A stretch of 64,000 nt of DNA from Maribacter sp. BPC-D8. GTDB lineage: Bacteria > Bacteroidota > Bacteroidia > Flavobacteriales > Flavobacteriaceae. The stretch lies in NCBI RefSeq assembly GCF_035207705.1, contig NZ_CP128187.1:2790001-2854000 (forward strand). The letters are read 5' to 3'. This document shows, piece after piece, positions 7,726-15,143 of this stretch (the first letter of the stretch is position 1; each line of letters begins with the position of its first letter). Made by a program: the position numbers and the translations under genes. The notes beneath the pieces were generated by a model. It saw only the letters and a program-made list of their open reading frames with translations, was not told where the DNA came from and ran no database searches.

Positions 7726-8493
7726 ATGGATAGTGATTTGAAACAAATTTCTAAACTAATCTTAAAAGAAAGATTTTCAGATTTTGAATCTTTTTATAAT
7801 GACTATGCCTTAGACCTTGACCTTTTCAAATTAAAGCATGAGAAAATCTTATTAAAATGGTTCGACAAAGAAGACTTTGCTGAGCTGAAAGATTATTTAT
7901 ATCCCGAATATCTTTTAATTATTTATGGTGGATTTCTAAATAAAATATATTCTGCTGATTGGAGCGGAGAAGAATATCCTGGACAAGTAAAAGCTTCTTT
8001 AACCAACATATTAAAAACCTATGACCATCCTACTTTTAAGTGGAATCTAAAAGTGTTTGAAGCGACTCTAGACCAAGAATCTATAAAGCGTGGCGAGTAT
8101 ATAGATTTACTATTTAAAGCATTAGACAATAGCCTTTCTGATACCGGTTTTCAGTTGTTATTTTTAGACTTATTTAATGACGAATACTATTATACTATTT
8201 TACCGGCAAATGAAATAGCAGCGGCTTTAAATATTGCAGGAAAAGAATTTCGTACGTGTGACAGTAAAACCTATGATATTGAAATTACCAGTTTAGGAAG
8301 TAACAAATCTAAAATAATACTGTTTATAAAAAATAAGCACAAAATTGAGCTGAAAGAAATTTTAAAGCACATTAAAAACTCACCTATTTCTGTAGAAAAA
8401 TCTTGTTCTATTTTAAGAATAAAAGAATTAGAACAAGAATTAAAAAACTTAGGTTGCGAATATAGAATAACAGAAAATACCGCTGCAAAATAA
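7726..8493 (+). CDS. Hypothetical protein with C-terminal ribosomal L7/L12-like domain
   Basis: 255 residues, cytosolic. Residues about 60-175 carry the module shared with the 5281-6291 product (ADWSGEEYPGQ, then TGFQLLFLDLFNDEYYYTIL). Residues 183-249 align end to end with the C-terminal domain of ribosomal protein bL12. YDIEITSLGSNKSKIILFIK corresponds to the FDVxLxxxGxNKxxVIKxVR strand, IELKEILKHIKNSP to the GLGLKEAKxLVExxP helix, and KELEQELKNLGCEYRI to the AEALKKxLEExGAxVEV end. In bL12 that domain recruits translational GTPases to the ribosome. Whether this protein touches the ribosome is inference. The start lies 84 bp after the DUF3592 gene. Confidence 0.65.
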   Translation: MDSDLKQISKLILKERFSDFESFYNDYALDLDLFKLKHEKILLKWFDKEDFAELKDYLYPEYLLIIYGGFLNKIYSADWSGEEYPGQVKASLTNILKTYDHPTFKWNLKVFEATLDQESIKRGEYIDLLFKALDNSLSDTGFQLLFLDLFNDEYYYTILPANEIAAALNIAGKEFRTCDSKTYDIEITSLGSNKSKIILFIKNKHKIELKEILKHIKNSPISVEKSCSILRIKELEQELKNLGCEYRITENTAAK

Positions 8494-8532
8494 CCCCTAG
8501 AAAACAGACCAACAAGCCTAAACATTACATAA

Positions 8533-9066
8533 ATGAAAATCGCAACTAGAATATTCATCCTTTTTTTAACTGTAAATTTTCTTTCTTGTAAAGGAAATGC
8601 ACAAGAATCGGAGACAGCTGAAAAGAAAATTGAAATTTCAAAAACGACAAAGCCTACTTTGCCTGAATCAATCGGAATTATAAATGATTACGGAGAAGTC
8701 TTTACAGAACCTCAACGTGCCGAATTATCAAAAATACTTTATGATTACGATATTGAAACAACGAGACAAATTGTGGTAGTAACTATTGATAGCATAAAAC
8801 CTTATGACAACATTCACAGATACGCAACAGATCTAGGTCAAACTTGGGGAGTAGGAACCGCCGAAAAGAATAACGGTTTAACAATTGTTCTTTGTAAACC
8901 TTGCAGGCAAATAGGCATTGCAACCGGTACCGGAACAGAACTAATATTAACCGACGAAATTTGTAAAAAAGTAATTGAAGAAAAAATAATACCCGAATTT
9001 AAAAATGATGAATTTTATCTCGGTATTAAAAAAGGCGTATTAGCATTAATAGAAAAGTGGAAATAA
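8533..9066 (+). CDS. TPM-domain lipoprotein (YgcG-like)
   Basis: 177 residues with a lipoprotein signal (hydrophobic stretch, then NFLSCKG, lipidation Cys about residue 19). The mature part is a TPM domain (TLP18.3/Psb32/MOLO-1): IGIINDYGEVFTEPQRAEL, then TTRQIVVVTIDSI, then WGVGTAEKNNGLTIVLC and IGIATGTGTELILTDEIC. The GxGxExxLTD segment and the NNGLTI strand are family signatures. TPM proteins include acid phosphatases and thylakoid photosystem repair factors; the bacterial forms are membrane associated and mostly uncharacterised. Unlike many YgcG proteins it lacks a C-terminal helix and Gly-rich tail, so the lipid is its only anchor. It follows the L7/L12-domain gene by 39 bp. Confidence 0.82.
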   Translation: MKIATRIFILFLTVNFLSCKGNAQESETAEKKIEISKTTKPTLPESIGIINDYGEVFTEPQRAELSKILYDYDIETTRQIVVVTIDSIKPYDNIHRYATDLGQTWGVGTAEKNNGLTIVLCKPCRQIGIATGTGTELILTDEICKKVIEEKIIPEFKNDEFYLGIKKGVLALIEKWK

Positions 9067-9124
9067 GTTTTATAAACACTACTTCAGATAAAAGCATTTT
9101 GTAGCCCATTAAAAATTATTTCAA

Positions 9125-9817
9125 ATGACTATTTCACAAAAAATAAAGCAACTTTTTAATTTAGATGAAGGTATAAATTCTTTTGGTTACGAAGAAGTTG
9201 AACTTGCTGAAGTTGAAACAAGATTAAAATTAAATCTTCCAGAAACACTTAGAGCATATTATTTGACCTTAGGTAAAAATACGAGCATAAATAATGCTCA
9301 CAACAATCTATTTAAACCTACTGAAATAGGGTTTTCTAATGACATGTATTTAATGTTTTATGAAGAAAACCAATCTGTAGTTAATTGGGGAATCAAGCAT
9401 ACAGACCTGCAACTTGACAATCCGCCGGTTTGGGGTAATTACGGCTCAAATGAATTACCCGATTGGCAATTAGAAGCCAATACAACCGAATTATTTTTAC
9501 TTCTTATGGCAATCGTTAATGGAACGCTTGGCGGTCTAAAATTTAATACGAACAGTTTTGAAACCGTTAAGCCAGAAGTAGTCAGAACAATCAAAATGAG
9601 CTGGACTGAAATAGAAGAGATTAGTTGTAACAAGCAAAAAATGTATACCAACGACTTTAAAGAAGTTATAAGCCTAAGTTTTGACGAAAAAGAAAATTGC
9701 ACTGCCATTTTTACTGGAACAAATAATAAACATCGATTTGATAATCTTATCGATAGTTTAAAAATAAAATGGTCTTATATTTCTACTGAAGATGACGAAG
9801 ATGTTGATCAAAAATAG
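9125..9817 (+). CDS. SMI1/KNR4 (SUKH) family protein
   Basis: 230 residues, cytosolic. Residues about 18-150 show the SUKH pattern: an early GYEEVELAEVETRLKLNLPE, where a conserved Glu precedes LNLPETLRAYYLTLG, followed by strands MYLMFYEENQSVVNWGI and WGNYGSNELP, and a helix TELFLLLMAI. The C-terminal 80 residues are an additional domain ending in an acidic tail (EDDEDVDQ). SUKH proteins are immunity proteins of many polymorphic and contact-dependent nuclease toxins, and some occur as orphan multi-immunity arrays. Together with the SUFU gene at 3478 this argues for an immunity island, although no toxin is visible. Confidence 0.8.
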   Translation: MTISQKIKQLFNLDEGINSFGYEEVELAEVETRLKLNLPETLRAYYLTLGKNTSINNAHNNLFKPTEIGFSNDMYLMFYEENQSVVNWGIKHTDLQLDNPPVWGNYGSNELPDWQLEANTTELFLLLMAIVNGTLGGLKFNTNSFETVKPEVVRTIKMSWTEIEEISCNKQKMYTNDFKEVISLSFDEKENCTAIFTGTNNKHRFDNLIDSLKIKWSYISTEDDEDVDQK

Positions 9818-9881
9818 GGCATCTCACATGTTTAGTCTCCATTAAAAAATTACAGATCTTTATCATTAATCAATTCTAAAA

Positions 9882-10208
9882 ATGGAATTATCTAAGAGCA
9901 CATTAAATAGCGGACTGAGTTTCTCTATGGAATTTGGAAAAAATTGGCTAGTTGACATACAAAAAAGGTTACGAAATGAAAATCTCGAATTGACTACATC
10001 AGAATTAGATTTCTGCAACAAGTTATGTAAAAAAGTAAATAAATGTGCTCATGATTACGTGAGTAATAATCCTGTAAAAGGTAAAAAGGAAATTAGTTTT
10101 ATGGAATTTTCTCAATTTGCAAAATTCATGAAATCGAAATACGAGTGGATTAATGATAAAAATCTTAGCCATCTTTATAGTCAAAGCTGCTATTACGCTT
10201 TAAAATAA
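9882..10208 (+). CDS. Small hypothetical protein
   Basis: 108 residues, basic and probably all-helical, with four cysteines in the middle and C-terminal parts (DFCNKLCKKVNKCAHDY, SQSCYY). CNKLC-x5-C is compatible with metal or disulfide bonding, but no known finger pattern fits. There is no signal peptide. I do not recognise the family. It starts 65 bp after the SUKH gene on the same strand and could be co-transcribed with it. Confidence 0.5.
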   Translation: MELSKSTLNSGLSFSMEFGKNWLVDIQKRLRNENLELTTSELDFCNKLCKKVNKCAHDYVSNNPVKGKKEISFMEFSQFAKFMKSKYEWINDKNLSHLYSQSCYYALK

Positions 10209-10374
10209 CAGGAAATTCAAATAAGTAAATGCCCATTACACTATTTTAAAACAAAGGCGACTATTCAATTACTTAATCTCAAATTCTACTAATTACTTAA
10301 CCAAACTCACTTTAATTAAATAAACTGCGTTATTAAAACTCCATCATAGCTGCCATTTTCACTAAATAAAAAAA

Positions 10375-11652
10375 ATGAAAAACTATTTACAACTTATACT
10401 TCTATTTACACTTTGTATAACATTTGGTTGTAAAGAAGATGCTAAAGACCAAAACATGGGCAACAACCAAAACCAAGTTGCACCAGAGAATACTATAAAA
10501 GAAGTTGATAGTGTAAAGAAGTCTACCACAGTGCCTACTCAAACTACAAAGAAATATAAATTTATAATTGCAGAGTCTGGCTTAAACTACAGAGACAAAC
10601 CTAAAGGTAAAGTCGTAGGAAAATTTGAATGGAGAGATAAAGTAGAATACCTTTTTAGTACACAGCAAACAGAAACTATTACAGACAATTCTCAAGAAGT
10701 TGAAGGTACATGGGTTGCCCTAAAACATTTAAAAGATACCGTTTATGTTTTTGATTATTATTTATCTGACCACGAGCCTAGAAGATCAAGAACTAAATTA
10801 TACTATGCTGAAGCCTATTATAGAGATATTCTTCAGCCCTCTAAAGAAATAGATATAAGACTAGCATTTGTTAATGTATCTGAAAGTTTTCACATGCCCG
10901 AAAATTTCATTGACAAGAAAGATTTACGAAAAGACACGATACACTTTAGTCAAAAACAACGTACAGAATTCTTTAAAAGAATGAACTATGCTAACAGCGA
11001 TACATTATTCATTTACGACTTAGCATCAACTTTAGTTAAAAGACTTCCGATTAAAAACATACCATTAATGGCATGTGTAAGTATTTATTCGAGCGTAAAA
11101 GATGAGTACAAAACAGAAGATTATTATAGTCATGACTATCAAATTGGTTTTAATTTAGGCAAGGCAGGTTATAGCGGTTTTGCTGTAATAGGAAAAGAAA
11201 ATCCTTTTGTTGAAAAAGGACTACAACCCTTAATTTTCAAGAAAATGAATCAACAGCAAATTGACAGCAATCTTAAAAAACAGATAATCTCTGAAGATTT
11301 GGTGAATGATTCTGTTTTTAAACCCTACACATCAAATTATAAAAACATAAGTGCATTTGTAAAGGCAAATACAGACTATTCAAATTGGTCTGATTTAATT
11401 ATTATTAATACACAGACAAAAGAGTCTTTTGATATTTATCAAGAAGAAGGGGAATCAAGCGGTAAGGCTGACCTAAGCCTAGCAGATGTAGCGTCAGAAT
11501 ACCCAGAAAACTATCAATATATCGGCAATTTATTTAAGAACAAACCACCTGTTGTATTTGGGTTTATGTGGGAGTCTTTTGGTTGTTCTCAAATTCAGTT
11601 TTTAGATAATAATGAATTACCTATTAGAATTTTATGTGATAATAGGCATTAA
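10375..11652 (+). CDS. Lipoprotein with N-terminal SH3-like domain
   Basis: 425 residues with a lipoprotein signal (ITFGCKED, Cys19). A low-complexity Asn/Gln/Thr linker of about 35 residues leads to a bacterial SH3-like domain (residues about 62-130: AESGLNYRDKPKGKVVGKF, then GTWVALKHLKDTVYVFDYYL), a fold that commonly binds peptidoglycan or peptides. The remaining 290 residues are not assignable; they contain a Gly/Tyr segment (GKAGYSGFAVIG) and end with GFMWESFGCSQIQFLDNNELP. An envelope location is secure; a role at the cell wall is inference. A 166-bp gap precedes it, so it probably has its own promoter. Confidence 0.65.
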   Translation: MKNYLQLILLFTLCITFGCKEDAKDQNMGNNQNQVAPENTIKEVDSVKKSTTVPTQTTKKYKFIIAESGLNYRDKPKGKVVGKFEWRDKVEYLFSTQQTETITDNSQEVEGTWVALKHLKDTVYVFDYYLSDHEPRRSRTKLYYAEAYYRDILQPSKEIDIRLAFVNVSESFHMPENFIDKKDLRKDTIHFSQKQRTEFFKRMNYANSDTLFIYDLASTLVKRLPIKNIPLMACVSIYSSVKDEYKTEDYYSHDYQIGFNLGKAGYSGFAVIGKENPFVEKGLQPLIFKKMNQQQIDSNLKKQIISEDLVNDSVFKPYTSNYKNISAFVKANTDYSNWSDLIIINTQTKESFDIYQEEGESSGKADLSLADVASEYPENYQYIGNLFKNKPPVVFGFMWESFGCSQIQFLDNNELPIRILCDNRH

Positions 11653-11702
11653 AAATGAACGTACTACTTTAGTAACACTAATAGTCAAATAGTATTAAAA
11701 TA

Positions 11703-12431
11703 ATGATTAAAAAAATAATAATTTTTATATCGATAGTACTACTCCTTATTATTTCATACAACTATTTAAACCCTCCATTTGCAGTTAAAAATTCAGAGGC
11801 ATTAAGTTTAGGCTTTAAAGTAAAACCTTTTAGAGACAGCATCAATGTATTTATACCTTATGAAATTACGGTATATAATAATAGATATCAATCATTAGAA
11901 CTTGGTAGAATTTATGATGAAAATGATAGAGATTACAGACCAAACTTATTATACAATAAAGACGGTGTAGAATTAGGCAGGCTTTATAATGATTCAAAAA
12001 AACAATACGAAGATGAACCCTACTGGCTGAAATTAGAATATAGAGATATCATTTTCCCATTCACAAAAAGAGTTTTTTATTATTACAGAAAGCATACTCT
12101 TAGTAATAAAAATGATGTTTTTAATATTAAAGAAATAGATAGAGACTCTCTTTACAAGCAACTGGCTGAATTGAACTATAATATCAACCTAAATAAGAAC
12201 AATCATATTATTGATAGTTTATACAAAGTAAATCGTATGAAAATTTTCAATGTGGATTTTGATACGGAAAGATTTACACTTTCAAAGTATATAAAAGCCA
12301 AAATCAATAGTAATGAACAAATAGCTATTAACATTGACTACCGAGACTCTATGCAAAATATGACTAAAGCTCAAAAGAGAGCTTATGTACTTAAGTTAGC
12401 CAAAACAAACACAAAATTAGATGATTTTTAA
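11703..12431 (+). CDS. Hypothetical membrane-anchored protein
   Basis: 242 residues. One N-terminal hydrophobic helix (IIIFISIVLLLIISYNYL) without a convincing cleavage site points to a type II membrane anchor with the rest outside the cytosol. The remainder is rich in charged and Tyr residues; VFIPYEITVYNNRYQSLELG looks like a beta-sandwich strand pair. The C-terminal 60 residues are Lys-rich and helical. I recognise no family. It follows the SH3-domain lipoprotein by 50 bp, so both may serve in one envelope-associated unit. Confidence 0.55.
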   Translation: MIKKIIIFISIVLLLIISYNYLNPPFAVKNSEALSLGFKVKPFRDSINVFIPYEITVYNNRYQSLELGRIYDENDRDYRPNLLYNKDGVELGRLYNDSKKQYEDEPYWLKLEYRDIIFPFTKRVFYYYRKHTLSNKNDVFNIKEIDRDSLYKQLAELNYNINLNKNNHIIDSLYKVNRMKIFNVDFDTERFTLSKYIKAKINSNEQIAINIDYRDSMQNMTKAQKRAYVLKLAKTNTKLDDF

Positions 12432-12587
12432 AATCAAATCAAAACCTCAATTATCTATTTCAATGTAAAAAGGTTATGCTAATTAAAGTGTTGTTTAATG
12501 TATTTAAGTCTCAAAAAATATTAAATTACCAATAACATCCAGAACTAAAAACAGCACAATAACAACTGCTTTATATCTTAATAGAAA

Positions 12588-13094
12588 ATGAAAAAAATAG
12601 CAATTGGTTGCGGAATATTTTTAGTGCTGGTCATTGGTACTGTTACCTTACTGTTCTATATACTTACGAGACCTAAATACAGAGATGTAGCTACTGAGAA
12701 ACCATTTTCAGAAATTTTAAGCCAGCAATTAACTACGAAAAGACCTACCCTAATTTTAAATTATGATTTACCTAGATATGAAGACTATAGCTATCATTTA
12801 GAAGATGGAAATGGTTTTGGTATGAATTCTGATTTAGAGGTACTTGCCGAAATACCAATTGGAACACCGGTACAAATAGATAAAATAGAACTACACACCA
12901 ATAGAGTTAGCGGTACATCTAGCGCTTATCTTTTTGGTACAGTGTATAGTAAAGAAAAGCAAGAAACCTATGCTTTTCAATATACCTGGGGCGATTACCA
13001 TTTATTATATGAAGACAAGCCCTACTGGACATTTGAGCTTGCCTTTTGGCAAGATGAACCATTGACTGAAAAGTATTTTATCGATGTTCCTTGA
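12588..13094 (+). CDS. Hypothetical membrane-anchored protein
   Basis: 168 residues. A single N-terminal helix (IAIGCGIFLVLVIGTVTLLFYIL) is followed by TRPKYRD and a domain of about 135 residues outside the cytosol. Seen motifs are GTPVQIDKIELHTNRVSGTSSAYLFG (split here as GTPVQIDKIELHTN and RVSGTSSAYLFG), FQYTWGDYHLLY and PYWTFELAFWQDEPL. The pattern of a helix plus a small beta domain recalls many unassigned Bacteroidota envelope proteins. No family recognised. It is separated from the previous gene by 156 bp with no obvious terminator. Confidence 0.55.
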   Translation: MKKIAIGCGIFLVLVIGTVTLLFYILTRPKYRDVATEKPFSEILSQQLTTKRPTLILNYDLPRYEDYSYHLEDGNGFGMNSDLEVLAEIPIGTPVQIDKIELHTNRVSGTSSAYLFGTVYSKEKQETYAFQYTWGDYHLLYEDKPYWTFELAFWQDEPLTEKYFIDVP

Positions 13095-13190
13095 TAATGA
13101 TATTCTTTAATTGACCGTTACCGAAAATTCAAAAAGAGTAGCTATTCATAATATCCTTACCAATTTTATTTTACTGAGTGATAGGCATTA

Positions 13191-13240
13191 TCCTTAAAAA
13201 TAGTTGACGCTAACTGTTCGTTTTCAACTATTTTTAAGGA
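13191..13240. repeat. Hairpin with 17-bp perfect stem
   Basis: The arms are 13191-13207 (beginning TCCTTAAAAATAG) and 13224-13240 (ending CTATTTTTAAGGA). They are exact reverse complements, separated by a 16-base loop. The hairpin ends 30 bp before the start codon at 13271. The T-rich run lies inside the stem, so this could terminate the 12588-13094 transcript or act in the leader of the next gene. It could also be a small mobile-element remnant. Confidence 0.6.
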
Positions 13241-13270
13241 CTATTAACTTGTTTACCATTTCGACTAACC

Positions 13271-14467
13271 ATGAAAACTATAAAACTATTCCTCTTCTGT
13301 ATCTCGTTAGCTTATGTTGGCGTAATATCTGCCCAATCTAAATGGGATACAACTACTCAAGAAGATATCAAAATATATACACCTAGTGATTTAAAGAGCG
13401 GAAAAACGTTTGACGTTTACGCATATGGTCCAACAGAAACTCCAAATGAAGATTTAAAAAATTGGGTGCTTGAAACTGCAAAAGAAAAGCAAAAGGCAAT
13501 AGGTGAGCCACTTAAAAAGTGGGTTGTAAAACCTGAAAAAGAAGATTACGGCATTACCAATAGCTACAAAGACGACAAAGGTGTTACCATGCAAGTCGCT
13601 TACCAAGGTGGTAAATTAGAAGATGGTCGTAATTTCTTGATTAGACTTATCATTTCAAACGATCTTATTACTGTACTGAAATATGGTACTAGATTAGAGG
13701 CTCTTTTAGTTGACATAAAAGCCGATATGGTAACTAGACAGACTACGGCAACCGACAAAAAAAGTATTGCTTCTAACAAAGTAAATACTGCACCTACCCA
13801 AACTACTACTAAAGAAGCCGCTATCAATGAAATATCCGAAACCTCATTATCACCAGGCAAAGCTCCCGATGGGTTGGTAGAACTAAGAGGTCTACTGGGA
13901 ACAGGTATGCAATCTACTGGTATGGTGGGTACCACTAGTAATGTAATAGCACTCTTTAAAGACGGAACGTTTACGAGTGATATAGGGTACACCTTTTCTG
14001 CAGGTGTTGCGGCATCTAAAAGAAAAAATCCGAAAAGATGGGGACAATGGCGAATGCGCAATAACGAATTAGAACTAAAGAAATATAATAAAACCGAATT
14101 TGATGAAGCTCGAGATTGGCTAACTGAACCCGCCTCTAAAGACTTAAAACTTAATGGTTGCTATGGCAAAATAACCTCTTCGAGTTACAGTGGTTATGGT
14201 GGTGGCAGTACTGTTGGTAATGCTAGTTCGTGGTGTTTTCAACCTAATGGTCGCTTTTCACATTCTAAAACAGGTTTTGCTAATGCAACTGGTGATGTTA
14301 GGGGATCTACATCTTCCAATAAAAAATCGGGCGGTAGATATTACCTATCAGGTTATGCAGCTAGGTTTATATACGACGATGGTACTGAAGTCACTACTTC
14401 TTTTTGTTTTTTGAATAAGAAGAAAACGCACATAGCCATTAATGGAAAACGATTAATTGGCAAATAA
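13271..14467 (+). CDS. Hypothetical exported protein
   Basis: 398 residues with a signal peptide (LFLFCISLAYVGVISAQ, cleaved near residue 22). An N-terminal domain (about 25-155) contains KIYTPSDLKSGKTFDVYAYG and YQGGKLEDGRNFLIRL. A Thr/Ser-rich linker (about 157-190) leads to a C-terminal domain (about 195-398) rich in Gly and Ser, with GYGGGSTVGNASSWCF, FQPNGRFSHS and KKSGGRYYLSGYAARF. That C-terminal pattern, a GxWxxxNG-type beta sheet, is shared by many secreted Bacteroidota proteins of unknown role. I cannot name a family. The strong hairpin just upstream may regulate it. Confidence 0.6.
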   Translation: MKTIKLFLFCISLAYVGVISAQSKWDTTTQEDIKIYTPSDLKSGKTFDVYAYGPTETPNEDLKNWVLETAKEKQKAIGEPLKKWVVKPEKEDYGITNSYKDDKGVTMQVAYQGGKLEDGRNFLIRLIISNDLITVLKYGTRLEALLVDIKADMVTRQTTATDKKSIASNKVNTAPTQTTTKEAAINEISETSLSPGKAPDGLVELRGLLGTGMQSTGMVGTTSNVIALFKDGTFTSDIGYTFSAGVAASKRKNPKRWGQWRMRNNELELKKYNKTEFDEARDWLTEPASKDLKLNGCYGKITSSSYSGYGGGSTVGNASSWCFQPNGRFSHSKTGFANATGDVRGSTSSNKKSGGRYYLSGYAARFIYDDGTEVTTSFCFLNKKKTHIAINGKRLIGK

Positions 14468-14492
14468 AAGACAACATTGTAATGCCATTAGT

Positions 14493-14894
14493 ATGAGTAA
14501 ACTTTTAGCGGTTATTCCATTTTTCCTTTTCATATTCGTATCATGTGAGACTAGTGATGTTGATGGCAAATGGGACGACAATATTAAGCTTTCAGAAAAT
14601 AATATTACAATTTCTGCCGAAGCAAATACAGTTCTCATAACAACAAAAGGTAGTTCTTGGTGGGTTGCTGGAATAATACTGAATGATGATTCAGATTATG
14701 ATATTTCTGATATTGATACTACACAATTAGATTTCGTGATATCAACGGAAGACTTTATCATAGAAAGAAAAAATGCAAAAGAAATTCATGTCTCCATAAC
14801 ACCAAACAACACAGGTTTAGAAAGAACCTTAACCGTTTCGTTACAAGCTGGTAATTACTTTGACGGATTCAACGTGCACCAAACTATAGATTAA
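14493..14894 (+). CDS. Small lipoprotein with BACON-like domain
   Basis: The ATG at 14493 is chosen over a TTG at 14457 because it starts a lipoprotein signal directly (MSKLLAVIPFFLFIFVSCE, Cys18) and avoids overlap with the preceding gene. The mature 115 residues form a beta-rich domain. GSSWWVAGI and a later segment NAKEIHVSITPNNTGLERTLTVSL resemble the BACON domain, where the NxTGxxRTxxVxL strand is typical; BACON domains bind carbohydrate or mucin in Bacteroidota. The assignment is tentative. It follows the preceding gene by 25 bp and closes the accessory cluster. Confidence 0.55.
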   Translation: MSKLLAVIPFFLFIFVSCETSDVDGKWDDNIKLSENNITISAEANTVLITTKGSSWWVAGIILNDDSDYDISDIDTTQLDFVISTEDFIIERKNAKEIHVSITPNNTGLERTLTVSLQAGNYFDGFNVHQTID

Positions 14895-15143
14895 TTCTTT
14901 GGTGCTGAACAATAGTAATATCAAACAATAAATAACTTAGCGTATCTACAGACCTACCAATCTGTAATTATTACTTTTCATAAACCGTCAATTTTAATTT
15001 TAGCGAATTACATTGCCTTATTCTTGATGAAATCATTACCTCTAATTTCTTACAACCTTAATTACCTCAACCAAAAGTACGTTTCACTCATTTTTCATTG
15101 CATATAAAATTACCTTGGCACAGTTTTGTATTGTAATTTTACT

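Noticed and set aside
7548..7733. A 61-codon plus-strand frame overlapping the end of the DUF3592 gene
   Set aside because: It overlaps the real gene in another frame and runs into the next start; the sequence is Asn/Ile-rich without any domain, so it is chance.
14876..14905. GCACCAAA/TTTGGTGC inverted pair across the stop of the BACON-like gene
   Set aside because: The 8-bp pair has no T-run after it and its left arm is coding sequence; termination is not supported.
15115..15131. TTGGCAC-AGTTTTG as a sigma-54 promoter of the A2M gene
   Set aside because: The strict GG-N10-GC spacing fails: here it is GG, nine bases, GT. It also lies only about 16 bp before the start codon. It remains a curiosity only.
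3383..15143. Integron-like cassette array with attC sites
   Set aside because: Gaps between the orphan genes have variable sequence and no repeated RYYYAAC/GTTRRRY ends were found; no integron integrase is present.
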